From Bacteroidales bacterium UBA3754 (GTDB taxonomy: Bacteria > Bacteroidota > Bacteroidia > Bacteroidales > UBA1715): DNA of 24,876 bases. The notes beneath the pieces were generated by a model, which was not told the origin of the DNA, ran no database searches, and worked only from the letters and a program-made list of their open reading frames with translations. Shown piece after piece: positions 1 through 8,502 of this stretch. The stretch spans positions 1-24,876 of the forward strand of contig DFGI01000084.1 of NCBI GenBank assembly GCA_002371705.1, in the 5' to 3' direction. Both the position numbers and the translations under genes were made by a program. Positions within the stretch are counted from its first letter, which is position 1, and each line of letters starts with the position of its first letter.

Positions 1-684
1 TCAACACTGCATCCCGCGGTGACAATGCAATTAATTCCTGACTGTAAACAAGTGCGGAACATCTACAGAAAACGATTCATGCGATTGAAAGATTCCAAAG
101 GAATGTTCACCGTGCAACTCGTACTCAAACCTAACACCGTTCCATACCAAAACCACAGCATCGGAATTTTTAACAGCGACGACCTTTGGCATACCGACTA
201 TGGGAAAGACGCTCCGATACAAAATATGCTCATTAACTACAACGTGCCGGAAACAGATTCAAAATTTGCAACAAACATCGATTTGCTAACCCCAATGGAG
301 TGGGACGCCGTAAGCGAATGGAGCGAAACAAACATTGGAAACCGACCACACGATTACGAAACATTTAAACAACAGAAAGCACAAGAGTGCATAACGATTG
401 CACAAAAATACATTCCTGAACTTACAGGCAATATAGAACAAATATGGACAAGCACGCCTCTCACCTACCGCGACTACACTGGTACCCGTGGAGGCTCGGC
501 ATACGGCATCCGAAAATCATGTGTCAACGTGTTGGGCACACTGCTTTCTCCTTCTACTCCATTCCCGAATCTATTTCTTTCGGGACAAAACCTGATTCTT
601 CATGGAATGCAAGGCGTGGCAATGACATCAATACTCACATGCAACATTATTTGCGGGAAAAACATTTTACAACAGTATCAATAA
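1..684 (+). CDS. FAD-dependent oxidoreductase, phytoene desaturase / retinol-saturase-like (3' part)
   Basis: This is the C-terminal ~227 residues of a larger protein; the frame is open to the left edge, so the FAD-binding N-terminus (GxGxxG) is not visible. What is seen is the typical end of the CrtI/RetSat group of the amine-oxidase-like flavoproteins: a segment LTYRDYTGTRGGSAYGI, followed by PNLFLSGQNLILHGMQGV, the FAD-contacting tail where an LF-x-GQ-x-(x)-HG pattern is usual. Members desaturate or saturate polyene and carotenoid-like chains. In Bacteroidota such genes often occur in polyene or pigment clusters, which I know from the family and cannot verify here because the upstream genes are outside the window. 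The stop lies 12 nt before the kinase start, so the gene is probably co-transcribed with the two-component pair that follows. The exact substrate cannot be read from this part. Confidence 0.8.
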   Translation, partial: STLHPAVTMQLIPDCKQVRNIYRKRFMRLKDSKGMFTVQLVLKPNTVPYQNHSIGIFNSDDLWHTDYGKDAPIQNMLINYNVPETDSKFATNIDLLTPMEWDAVSEWSETNIGNRPHDYETFKQQKAQECITIAQKYIPELTGNIEQIWTSTPLTYRDYTGTRGGSAYGIRKSCVNVLGTLLSPSTPFPNLFLSGQNLILHGMQGVAMTSILTCNIICGKNILQQYQ

Positions 685-696
685 GCAACGGCAAAT

Positions 697-1734
697 ATGC
701 ATAACAAAAAAATGAATTGGCTTCGAAAACTACTTCCCGTATTTACGTGGATAGGAATTTTCCTGACTCCGCTCCTCATCACAATTTTGGAAGGCCGATT
801 GCCATCTATGGACTGGTATCTCGCCAATTTTTTGCTTGTTTGCTCCATCTGCATTATTTTTTATGTGGATTTTTACCTGTTGGTTGACCGATTTATCATC
901 GAAAAAAACAAATACGGAATGTTCCTCACGGTCAATGCAATACTTGCGATTATACTCATTTTTGCTGACTACAATGGCATCGGACATATTTTGAAAAACC
1001 GCGAAGTTGAAGAAGTGAGCTTCCTGCTCGGCAATATATTCTCATTTTCATCTGTCTGCTTTATTTTATTGGCACTTTCTGTCAGCTTGAGCGTATCTAT
1101 CAGAATGACAGATTATTCATACAAATCAGATGTGAAAATCTCAGAAATACAAAAAATGCAGGCGGAAACGAAACTTGCAAATCTTAGAAACCAAATTAAT
1201 CCACATTTTCTGTTCAATACACTCAACAATATTTATGCACTCATTTCGGTTGACGCGACCATGGCACAAAGCGCGGTACACGACTTGAGCCACCTACTCC
1301 GCTACATAATCTACGACACTTCGCCCGTTGAAGTGCCACTTGCGGGTGAAATAGATTTTGTGAAAAAATACGTCCACATCGAAGAATTGCGGTTAGACAA
1401 AAAAATCGACACACAAATTGATTTGCCCGACAACTGCGGAAATCTTAAAATTGCGCCGTTGCTGCTGATTCCGTTTATTGAAAATGCGTTCAAACATGGC
1501 ATCAGCCATTCAAAAAAATCATTTGTGCACATCACAATCTCATTACGCAGCGACGTGCTCACCTGCCATATTGTAAACAGCAACCATGCAAAAAATAATG
1601 TGTCGTCGGGGGTTGGCATACAAAACACAACAAAACGATTAAATCTTTTATACCCAGACCGTTATACATTACAATACGGTAAAATCAACGAAAATACGTA
1701 CGAAACATTTCTCAGCATTAGATTACAGCAATGA
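697..1734 (+). CDS. LytS/YehU-type sensor histidine kinase
   Basis: An inner-membrane sensor kinase of 345 aa. The N-terminal ~140 residues form about four hydrophobic membrane segments (roughly 13-32, 42-65, 77-92, 110-135) with no large periplasmic domain. The His_kinase domain follows with NQINPHFLFNTLNNIYAL, where His170 is the expected phosphoacceptor. The C-terminal ATPase part shows the N-box LLLIPFIENAFKHGI (Asn263) and the glycine box SSGVGIQNTTKRL. This is the LytS/AgrC-like group, which pairs with LytTR regulators, and the next gene is exactly that, overlapping it by ATGA. A second ATG at 712 (MNWLRKLL...) is an equally possible start. The stimulus is unknown. Position directly after the desaturase suggests a link to that operon's product, which is inference. 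Confidence 0.93.
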   Translation: MHNKKMNWLRKLLPVFTWIGIFLTPLLITILEGRLPSMDWYLANFLLVCSICIIFYVDFYLLVDRFIIEKNKYGMFLTVNAILAIILIFADYNGIGHILKNREVEEVSFLLGNIFSFSSVCFILLALSVSLSVSIRMTDYSYKSDVKISEIQKMQAETKLANLRNQINPHFLFNTLNNIYALISVDATMAQSAVHDLSHLLRYIIYDTSPVEVPLAGEIDFVKKYVHIEELRLDKKIDTQIDLPDNCGNLKIAPLLLIPFIENAFKHGISHSKKSFVHITISLRSDVLTCHIVNSNHAKNNVSSGVGIQNTTKRLNLLYPDRYTLQYGKINENTYETFLSIRLQQ

Positions 1735-2486
1735 ATACTGATAGAATCATAACCTGCTCAATTGTTGAAGATGAACCACTTGCGGTACATCTTATGGAAG
1801 AATACGTTACCAAAACGCCCTATTTAAAATTATTGAACTCATATCTTGACGCCGAATTGTTTCTGGTTGATATTCAGAATGGTAACATCCCCGATTTGCT
1901 TTTCTCAGACATTCAAATGCCACAATACAACGGCATAGAGTTGAGCAGATTGTTACCCGAAACAACAAAGGTGATTTTTACCACCGCATACAGCCAATAC
2001 GCCATAGAAGGATTTAAGGTCAACGCTCTTGATTATCTTCTAAAACCCATCAGTTACGAAGATTTTTTAACGGCAACAGAAAAAGTGCGTGCGTGGTTCG
2101 AAAAAGAAGACAAACTCCAACAAGCCGAAACGTTGATAAAAGAACACGAAAACCGCCCTGCCCTGCAAATAAAAACAGGACGACAAACGTTGCTCATTCC
2201 TTTTGACGAAATTACAAGAATCGAAGGTTTGAAGGACTACATAAAGATTTTCTGTAAAAACGGCACGAAAATGCTTTCGCTGATGCGAATGAAAAACATT
2301 ATCAGCATACTTCCCGAACACGAATTTGAACGGATTCACAAATCACACATCATAAATCTGTCGGCTATCACAGCCTGCGATTCGAATTTTGTTGTTGTGG
2401 ACGGGCAAAATATTCCAATTTCCAACAAATACGGCAAAAACATCAAAGAAAAGTGGATACACTATCTTGAAAACATGAAGATTTAA
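1731..2486 (+). CDS. LytTR-family response regulator
   Basis: A cytoplasmic response regulator of 251 aa. Residues ~7-125 are a receiver domain: acidic pocket at Glu13/Asp14 (SIVEDEP), phosphoacceptor Asp60 in LLFSDIQMP, the switch segment VIFTTAYSQYAIEGF, and the conserved lysine in NALDYLLKPIS. Residues ~155-250 are a LytTR DNA-binding domain (LQIKTGRQTLLIPFDEITRIEGLKDY in two halves, then FERIHKSHIINLSAI, ending ISNKYGKNIKE). It overlaps the kinase by 4 nt (ATGA), so the two are translationally coupled partners. Such regulators usually bind paired direct repeats upstream of one or a few targets. No such target site was identified in the window, and the natural target may be the upstream desaturase operon. 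The stop is 3 nt from the convergent stop of the T9SS protein. Confidence 0.94.
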   Translation: MNTDRIITCSIVEDEPLAVHLMEEYVTKTPYLKLLNSYLDAELFLVDIQNGNIPDLLFSDIQMPQYNGIELSRLLPETTKVIFTTAYSQYAIEGFKVNALDYLLKPISYEDFLTATEKVRAWFEKEDKLQQAETLIKEHENRPALQIKTGRQTLLIPFDEITRIEGLKDYIKIFCKNGTKMLSLMRMKNIISILPEHEFERIHKSHIINLSAITACDSNFVVVDGQNIPISNKYGKNIKEKWIHYLENMKI

Positions 2487-2489
2487 ATC

Positions 2490-5072
2490 TTATTTTCCAT
2501 CGCTGAATTTATGCACAAAACCCGCTATCTCACGTTTGTGTATTTCGCAGTCCGACCAATATTCGTACACCTCGCACACGTAATAAAACACACCGTCGGT
2601 CAATGACTTGCCCGTCTTGTAATGCGTACCATCCCACAATAATGTAGGGTCCTCGGTTTCAAACACCAACTGCCCCCACGCATCGTACAATTTCATATCA
2701 ACTTTTTGTACAAAACGATTCTCAACTGGTCGAAACAAATCATTCTCGCCGTCGCCATTCGGAGTGAACACGTTTGGCAACGAATACAACGGACAATTAT
2801 ACAAACACGTATCGTATTGATAACCACCGACATTACCAGCGGAATCCTCTGCTGCAACATAATAGCAGCCAGCCATATTGTCGGTTGAATCGGCAAAAGA
2901 ATGCACATACGAAGATATATTTGAAGAAACTGAAGCAACCATTCGCCATTCTGAATTTTGGCAATCCTTGAAATAAATATGAACAGATTTTATCTCATCA
3001 TCGCTGTCAACGTTCCACGAAATTGTTCTTGAAAATACGTCGCAGTCCTGCACAACTTTCAAAGCCATTGGCTTAGGCGGAATAGTGTCGGCAGGAATGG
3101 CACACAACAGTTGCGAATTGTTATACACACGCGATGGCAACAAATGGTAGTCGAAATGACCGCTTGTTTTTGCGTAATAGCAATATTCCTGCAAGTTAGT
3201 AAGACCAGTGTCCCAAAACTCGTCGTTTACAAAAAAGCCAAGAGAATCGAACGATTCTCCATTTTTTCTATACACAAAAATCGTATCGTTTTCCCAACCA
3301 ACATTTGCCTGCAAAAGCAATCTAACTTTATGATTATACGCCTCATACGTCAAGAAAGGCGACGAAGAAACAGGCGGAGTTCCTATCAATATCGGTTCGC
3401 CCGATGCCAAGGAATAAAACTCTATTTTATACGAATAAGCGGAATCTTTCGTATTCAGCTTTGTATCGACAAACGACGTATCTACAAGTCCGTTTATGTC
3501 AGCAACTTTCGTCAGATTTTCACCGTACATTCCCGACGAACGATACAACCAATACTGATACGGTTTGGGGAACGTGATGGAATCAAATTCTCGTGGAATC
3601 GACCACGCTACATAAATTTCGCCGTTTTTCGCATCGGTTTTCTGCACGCTTGCGTTCGTCAGCACGGGCGAAGACGGCACCAACTGGGCACAAATTTCAT
3701 CGGAAATATAACTTGAATATGCGTCCTTGAACACCGAACAAAAACGGTAACAATAGGTAAACCCTGGTGTCAAACCCAATCCCCTGTTATTGTCAAAATA
3801 CGTTTTTTGCGAAGCGGCAACAGTTGCTATCTTTTCATAACTATCAGCCAACGTGTCGGGCAAACCAACCTCGCAATACTTTGGTTTATAATCAATTGCG
3901 ACACGTGAACGATAAATGTCGTACGCAACCACCTGCGATTCACACAACGAATCTTCCCAATTCAGCGAGACTGAAACCGACTGCGGATTTGCCGACAAAT
4001 GTATGGGCGGATGACCAATGACTTTGATATTCACATATTTCATATCGGCAAGCGAGATTTTATCGTCGTCAACTGCTTTAAACAAAACCATATACGATTG
4101 TTCACGAATTTCGTCGCACGTAGGAATCCACACAAATTCAGAAACTGTTTGTCCTTTTTTCGAAGAAATTTCCTTGAACGTAGCTTTATTAGCGACTTCA
4201 AACGGTCCGCCCGAAGCAGTCAGAAACACATTGTTGCTGTCGGCATCGTTTGCCACTACCTGAAAACGGACGGTGTCGCCCACACGGACACACACGTCTT
4301 CCAACGGTTCGATTTTCGGCACAGTGTTGTTTGCATCGAACACCTCAATCTGCATATCACGGACAATTTCGCCTATTTTCGTGCCTTTGCGCCATTCTTC
4401 AATAATCATAGCCACATTGTAACTACCGAGCACAATGGGTGCGTCCCACACCATATCGCCCGAAACGGCATCGACATAAAAATCCTTGCTTGTCATCGGC
4501 ATCGTGTAGCCGCTGATATATTCGCCGCCTTCGCCCGTGCACGTCGTCAACCGATATGCAAGACTGTCGCCGTCGGCATCGTAGGCGGCAGGATTATGAA
4601 TGAATTTCACGCCAATGGCGGCATTGTCAACAGGAGGATTCGTCAGCACCGGCGTGGTGTTTCCGCCCAATATCGCATCAATACGAAGCGTTGTGCTGAT
4701 AGAAAAGGGAACGTTCACCGACTCCACGATATTTATCACACCCTCGTTTCTATTGGGGTCTTCCATAGAAATGGTGTATGTGCCAGGTCCCGGAAACGTG
4801 TGCGTGGTTTTGTAGGTATTCAGCGTAAAATTATCGGGCAGATATTCCTCCGAAATACGAGGAATGGTACCCGACGTGCCGTCGCCCCATTGCAACGTCA
4901 GCACGTCACGCGACTTGTTTGCCTCGCTCGGCGTGTAGGTATAGGTAATGATTGTAATTTCGTAGATATAGCCCGAAACGTGTCTGTATGTAATTTCCCC
5001 AGCCCTGTTGTGAGTGGCGAGCGACAACAAGAACGAAAAAACAAACACAATGACGGTAACGAATCGCTTCAT
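2490..5072 (-). CDS. Secreted surface protein with T9SS type B (gliding-motility-associated) C-terminal domain
   Basis: An 860-aa exported protein. Residues 1-19 are a signal peptide (MKRFVTVIVFVFSFLLSLA), followed by THNRAGEITYRH, a beginning seen in a recognisable Bacteroidota family. A PKD-like domain sits at ~35-130 (LQWGDGTSGTI, HTFPGPGTYTISM), then cadherin/PKD-like beta domains to ~350 (YDADGDSLAYRL, NDADSNNVFLTASGG), and several fibronectin-III-like modules to ~760. Residues ~762-860 form the T9SS type B sorting domain: PNVFTPNGDGENDLFRP, LYDAWGQLVFE, WDGTHYKTGK, DGVFYYVCEVY. Type B cargo is carried across the outer membrane by the T9SS and retained at or released from the surface. 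There is no enzyme motif, so the role is probably structural or adhesive. Its start overlaps the stop of the upstream lipoprotein gene (ATGA), indicating one transcript. Confidence 0.93.
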   Translation of the reverse strand: MKRFVTVIVFVFSFLLSLATHNRAGEITYRHVSGYIYEITIITYTYTPSEANKSRDVLTLQWGDGTSGTIPRISEEYLPDNFTLNTYKTTHTFPGPGTYTISMEDPNRNEGVINIVESVNVPFSISTTLRIDAILGGNTTPVLTNPPVDNAAIGVKFIHNPAAYDADGDSLAYRLTTCTGEGGEYISGYTMPMTSKDFYVDAVSGDMVWDAPIVLGSYNVAMIIEEWRKGTKIGEIVRDMQIEVFDANNTVPKIEPLEDVCVRVGDTVRFQVVANDADSNNVFLTASGGPFEVANKATFKEISSKKGQTVSEFVWIPTCDEIREQSYMVLFKAVDDDKISLADMKYVNIKVIGHPPIHLSANPQSVSVSLNWEDSLCESQVVAYDIYRSRVAIDYKPKYCEVGLPDTLADSYEKIATVAASQKTYFDNNRGLGLTPGFTYCYRFCSVFKDAYSSYISDEICAQLVPSSPVLTNASVQKTDAKNGEIYVAWSIPREFDSITFPKPYQYWLYRSSGMYGENLTKVADINGLVDTSFVDTKLNTKDSAYSYKIEFYSLASGEPILIGTPPVSSSPFLTYEAYNHKVRLLLQANVGWENDTIFVYRKNGESFDSLGFFVNDEFWDTGLTNLQEYCYYAKTSGHFDYHLLPSRVYNNSQLLCAIPADTIPPKPMALKVVQDCDVFSRTISWNVDSDDEIKSVHIYFKDCQNSEWRMVASVSSNISSYVHSFADSTDNMAGCYYVAAEDSAGNVGGYQYDTCLYNCPLYSLPNVFTPNGDGENDLFRPVENRFVQKVDMKLYDAWGQLVFETEDPTLLWDGTHYKTGKSLTDGVFYYVCEVYEYWSDCEIHKREIAGFVHKFSDGK

Positions 5073-5884
5073 TCTTCTTCCTCTTCTTCTGGTATTTCAA
5101 ACGAGAGCACTCCCGATTCACCAACTAAATTAGGATAGATCCATTCATCTTCACCAACTTGGTACGAAACCGCACGGGCATTGTCGCAATAGGCTCTTAC
5201 ATAGACAGTTTCGCCTTCTTGGAAACCAGATTCAAGCAATTTGTCGATTGGTTTATACACGACAGCCGCCTGCTGAGAATTTCCCGATGCTGTGGAACTT
5301 CCCGAAACATACGAATACACATAATCGTCAGCCGAAACCGATTCTGAACGTCCGAAGAAATACCACGTAGCCAACGAATAGGAACTATGGTTTGCTATAA
5401 AATGCAACGTCCTATTAATTGACAAAACTCCATTATCCAATGTAATAGACTCAATATCAACACTTCCCTGTGCTGGTTTTGTCAAATACGAAACAGCTAT
5501 CGTGTCGGCACGCGAAGTATCGTGATAATGGGCATACACTGCATTTTTGCAATAGCCACTTTTGGAATATTCAATAAAATACCATCCTCCAATAGGTTTA
5601 TCCAATTCCCATTTACCATTCGCGTCGGTTATTGTTCTGAACGTGGTATCGAGCACGGTCAATGGATTTGATGACAATGTGTCCACGCATCTGAAGGTTA
5701 CCATCACATCGGAATTATCGTCTTCCGAGTTTCCCCATTCATTGTACAGCGACACGGATCCCCACATTCCACGGAGCGTGTCGAGTTCTTCAACGTAAGC
5801 CTTTTTTCCGCACGATGGACTGAAAACCATTGCCACCACGGCAAACAACAAACATCCGACTACAGTTTTCTGAAATAAGCGCAT
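5069..5884 (-). CDS. Outer-membrane lipoprotein with acidic tail, partner gene of the T9SS protein
   Basis: A 271-aa lipoprotein not recognised as a named family. The start at ATG 5884 is preferred: MRLFQKTVVGCLLFAVVAMV is a clean signal peptide ending in FSPSC, a loose Bacteroidota-style lipobox. A longer frame would begin with TTG at 5905, but that codon overlaps a good -7 box. Residues ~30-110 resemble a carboxypeptidase-regulatory-like (CarboxypepD_reg) beta domain (ITDANGKWELDKPIGGWYFI). The second half reads as another beta sandwich (ITLDNGVLSINRTLHFIANH, GETVYVRAYCDNA). The protein ends in six consecutive glutamates. After the Cys comes GKKAYVEE rather than an acidic run, so there is no surface-export signal next to the lipid and the protein may face the periplasm (inference). 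It is translationally coupled to the T9SS cargo gene, suggesting a shared job at the envelope. Confidence 0.8.
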   Translation of the reverse strand: MRLFQKTVVGCLLFAVVAMVFSPSCGKKAYVEELDTLRGMWGSVSLYNEWGNSEDDNSDVMVTFRCVDTLSSNPLTVLDTTFRTITDANGKWELDKPIGGWYFIEYSKSGYCKNAVYAHYHDTSRADTIAVSYLTKPAQGSVDIESITLDNGVLSINRTLHFIANHSSYSLATWYFFGRSESVSADDYVYSYVSGSSTASGNSQQAAVVYKPIDKLLESGFQEGETVYVRAYCDNARAVSYQVGEDEWIYPNLVGESGVLSFEIPEEEEEE

Positions 5885-5902
5885 AGCAATATTATTTGAG
5901 TT

Positions 5903-5910
5903 CAAAAATA
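5903..5910 (-). promoter_or_regulatory. Candidate -7 box for the lipoprotein/T9SS operon
   Basis: On the minus strand this reads TATTTTTG, a full match to the Bacteroidota -7 consensus TAnnTTTG. No good TTTG -33 element was found at 19-21 nt upstream. It sits about 19 nt before ATG 5884 and supports that start, because a TTG start at 5905 would lie inside it. Confidence 0.4.
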
Positions 5911-6003
5911 CATTTTTAATACGTAGAAACCACGCCTAAACCCATAAAATTACACTTTTTGAATAATACACAGATTTTTCACCCGAAATTCCAATTTAAT
6001 TTG

Positions 6004-6011
6004 TATATTCG
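6004..6011 (+). promoter_or_regulatory. Candidate -7 box for the PPi-phosphofructokinase gene
   Basis: TATATTCG matches the TAnnTTTG consensus at all but one position and lies 39 nt before the ATG, a normal leader length. No clear -33 TTTG is visible at the expected distance. Confidence 0.35.
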
Positions 6012-6050
6012 CAATCGTCAAATTATAGTAATTTTTAAACATTTAATTAT

Positions 6051-7706
6051 ATGGCTATTAGTGCATTACAAAAAGCGAGAGCACAATACTCTCCAAAACT
6101 TCCAAGTTCCATTAAATCAGGAAATGTGAAGATTAAAGAAGGTGCTGCCACTCAATCGGTTGCAGACCAAGAGGAAATCAAAAAATTATTCCCTAACACA
6201 TACGGAATGCCAATCGTTACGTTTGAAAACGGTTGCGACTGCGGCAAAGCTACGATGCCAGCATTCAACGTTGGTGTAATTCTTTCGGGTGGACAAGCTC
6301 CTGGCGGACACAACGTGATTTCTGGTATTTTCGATGGTTTGAAATCAATCAACAGCGACTGCAAATTGTATGGTTTCCTTGGCGGACCAAGCGGTTTGGT
6401 TGACCACAAATATATAGAACTTACTTCTGCAATTATCGACGAATACCGCAACACTGGTGGTTTCGACATTATTGGTTCTGGTCGTACAAAATTGGAAGAA
6501 ATAGACCAATTCGACAAAGGTATTGAGATTTGCAACAAATTGGGTATCAAAGCATTAATCATCATTGGTGGTGACGATTCCAACACAAATGCATGCGTGC
6601 TTGCTGAATATTATTTGCAGAAAAAAGCTGGAATTCAAGTAATTGGCTGTCCAAAAACTATCGACGGCGACCTTAAAAACGAAATGATTGAAACTTCTTT
6701 TGGTTTCGACACAGCCACAAAAGTTTATTCCGAAGTAATTGGTAACATTCAACGTGACGCCAATTCTGCAAAAAAATACTGGCACTTCATCAAATTGATG
6801 GGTCGTTCCGCAAGCCACGTAACATTGGAGTGCGCACTTCAAACTCAACCAAACATCACACTTGTTGGCGAAGAAGTTGAAGCAAAGAACCAAACTCTTG
6901 ACGACATTGTAACCTACATTGCAAATATCGTTGCCAACCGTGCCGCTAAAGGTATGAACTTCGGTACATTGCTCGTTCCTGAAGGATTGATTGAATTCAT
7001 TCCTGCTATCAAAAAACTTATCTCAGAGTTGAACGATATGTTGGCTGCAAATCAAGCAGAATTCGACAAATACGAAAATGTTGACCAAAAAATCAAATTC
7101 ATCGTTGACCACTTGTCGAAAGACAATGCAGCAATTTTTGAAAGCCTTCCAACAGCTGTTTCAAAACAATTGGCATTGGAACGCGACCCGCACGGAAACG
7201 TTCAAGTTTCTCTTATCGAAACAGAACAATTGCTTGCTGAAATGGTTGCTAAAAAACTTGCAGCTTGGAAGAAAGAAGGCAAATTTGTTGGTAAATTCTC
7301 CACACAACACCACTTCTTTGGTTACGAAGGCCGTTGCGCAGCTCCTTCAAACTTCGATGCAGACTACTGCTATTCGTTGGGACAAGTTGCAGCTCAATTG
7401 ATTGCTTCGGGCAAAACTGGCTATATGTCGTCGGTTCGTAACACTACAAAACCAGCAGACCAATGGTTGGCAGGTGGTATTCCTATCACAGCAATGATGA
7501 ATATGGAAAAACGTAATGGTAAAATGAAACCTGTTATCCAAAAAGCATTGGTGAAATTGGATGGTGGTCCATTCACGTTCTTCGCTTCAAAACGCGATGA
7601 ATGGGCTAACAACACTTGCTACATCTACCCAGGACCAATCCAATACTTCGGTCCATCGGAAGTTTGTGACCAAACAACAAAAACGCTCCAATTGGAACAT
7701 AAATAA
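6051..7706 (+). CDS. pfp: Diphosphate-fructose-6-phosphate 1-phosphotransferase (PPi-dependent phosphofructokinase)
   Basis: A cytoplasmic glycolytic enzyme of 551 aa, the long PPi-PFK form (~550 aa) also found in plants and Bacteroides. It reversibly phosphorylates fructose 6-phosphate using pyrophosphate. Seen in order: VILSGGQAPGGHNVISG (~77-92), GFLGGPSGL (~108-116), GSGRTK (~142-147), IIGGDDSNTNA (171-181) and CPKTIDGDLKN (200-210), then TSFGFDTATK and KLMGRSASHVTLE. Asp176 in GGDDS, where ATP enzymes have Gly, and Lys202 in PKTIDGD, where ATP enzymes have Gly, are the accepted markers of pyrophosphate use. Asp205 is the expected catalytic base. Codons such as GGT, AAC, TTC and CGT are favoured more than in neighbouring genes, which suggests high expression. 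It is a single-gene transcript, with a -7 box upstream and a strong hairpin terminator downstream. Confidence 0.97.
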   Translation: MAISALQKARAQYSPKLPSSIKSGNVKIKEGAATQSVADQEEIKKLFPNTYGMPIVTFENGCDCGKATMPAFNVGVILSGGQAPGGHNVISGIFDGLKSINSDCKLYGFLGGPSGLVDHKYIELTSAIIDEYRNTGGFDIIGSGRTKLEEIDQFDKGIEICNKLGIKALIIIGGDDSNTNACVLAEYYLQKKAGIQVIGCPKTIDGDLKNEMIETSFGFDTATKVYSEVIGNIQRDANSAKKYWHFIKLMGRSASHVTLECALQTQPNITLVGEEVEAKNQTLDDIVTYIANIVANRAAKGMNFGTLLVPEGLIEFIPAIKKLISELNDMLAANQAEFDKYENVDQKIKFIVDHLSKDNAAIFESLPTAVSKQLALERDPHGNVQVSLIETEQLLAEMVAKKLAAWKKEGKFVGKFSTQHHFFGYEGRCAAPSNFDADYCYSLGQVAAQLIASGKTGYMSSVRNTTKPADQWLAGGIPITAMMNMEKRNGKMKPVIQKALVKLDGGPFTFFASKRDEWANNTCYIYPGPIQYFGPSEVCDQTTKTLQLEHK

Positions 7707-7726
7707 TCGTTATTCCGATTACATAC

Positions 7727-7760
7727 AAAAAAGGATTGGCAGAAATGTCAATCCTTTTTT
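7727..7760. terminator. Bidirectional intrinsic terminator between pfp and hisA
   Basis: A perfect inverted repeat: AAAAAAGGATTG (7727-7738) pairs with CAATCCTTTTTT (7749-7760), extended by a G-U and a C-G pair, around a 6-nt loop AGAAAT. The A-run and T-run at the ends let it work in both directions. It ends 1 nt before the hisA stop codon, so it serves the convergent genes on both strands. Confidence 0.93.
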
Positions 7761-7761
7761 A

Positions 7762-8481
7762 TTACATCAATTTTCTCAACTCTTGCAGGGAAATTTTTCC
7801 TTCATAGATTGCTTTGCCTGTTATCACACCGTCGATGCATTGTTCATTTAAACGAAGAATATCGTCGATTGATGAAATGCCCCCACTGGCAATTACATAT
7901 AAATCAGGGAATTGCTTTTTTATTTTCACGTACAAATCAACGTTGGCTCCTTGCAACATACCATCTTTACTTATATCGGTGCAGATTATTTTCGAAACCC
8001 CTTCGGCAACGTAATCCTTCAAAAAGTCAAACAAATTCAACGAAGTACCTTCCTGCCAACCACTTACGGCAATTTGTTCATGTTTGGCATCGGCACCAAG
8101 AATGATTTTTTCATTGCCATATTTTTTCAGCCACGAAAGAAACATTTCTCTATTTTTCACTGCAATGCTTCCGCCAGTAACCATACTCGCACCAGATTCA
8201 AACGCTACACGCAAATCATCGTCGGTTTTCAAACCGCCCCCGAAATCAATCGTCAAATTCGTATGCGTGGCTATCGTTTCCAATACTTTGTAATTAACGA
8301 TTCTGTTGCTTTTCGCGCCATCCAAATCAACCAAATGAAGACGTTTTATTCCGTTATCCTCAAATTCTTTGGCTACTTCCAACGGATTTTCGTTATACAC
8401 CTTTTTTTGCGCATAGTCGCCCTGCGAAAGACGCACGCATTTTGCGTCGATTATGTCTATTGCGGGAATTATTTCTATCAT
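7762..8481 (-). CDS. hisA: Phosphoribosylformimino-5-aminoimidazole carboxamide ribotide isomerase (HisA)
   Basis: A TIM-barrel enzyme of histidine biosynthesis, 239 aa and full length for the family. It isomerises ProFAR to PRFAR, the step before HisF/HisH. The N-terminus MIEIIPAIDIIDAKCVRLSQ carries catalytic Asp9 in AIDI. The mid-barrel LHLVDLDGAK and IDFGGGLKT are typical. The second catalytic acid is Asp131 in LGADAKHE, and CTDISKDGML (168-176) and IASGGISSIDD are the two phosphate-binding loops. SKDGM after strand 6 favours HisA over HisF. No other his gene is visible on either side, so this copy stands apart from a his operon, at least within the window. A TAATTTTG box (8491-8498, minus strand) lies only 10 nt upstream of the start and would give a nearly leaderless mRNA. 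Confidence 0.96.
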   Translation of the reverse strand: MIEIIPAIDIIDAKCVRLSQGDYAQKKVYNENPLEVAKEFEDNGIKRLHLVDLDGAKSNRIVNYKVLETIATHTNLTIDFGGGLKTDDDLRVAFESGASMVTGGSIAVKNREMFLSWLKKYGNEKIILGADAKHEQIAVSGWQEGTSLNLFDFLKDYVAEGVSKIICTDISKDGMLQGANVDLYVKIKKQFPDLYVIASGGISSIDDILRLNEQCIDGVITGKAIYEGKISLQELRKLM

Positions 8482-8502
8482 GTTTTATTTCAAAATTATG
8501 TT

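Noticed and set aside
3999..5138. A 379-codon open frame on the plus strand, opposite the T9SS type B gene
   Set aside because: It is antisense to a gene with clear signal peptide, PKD and sorting domains. Its product is rich in His, Arg and Asn without domains, as expected for a reverse-frame artefact.
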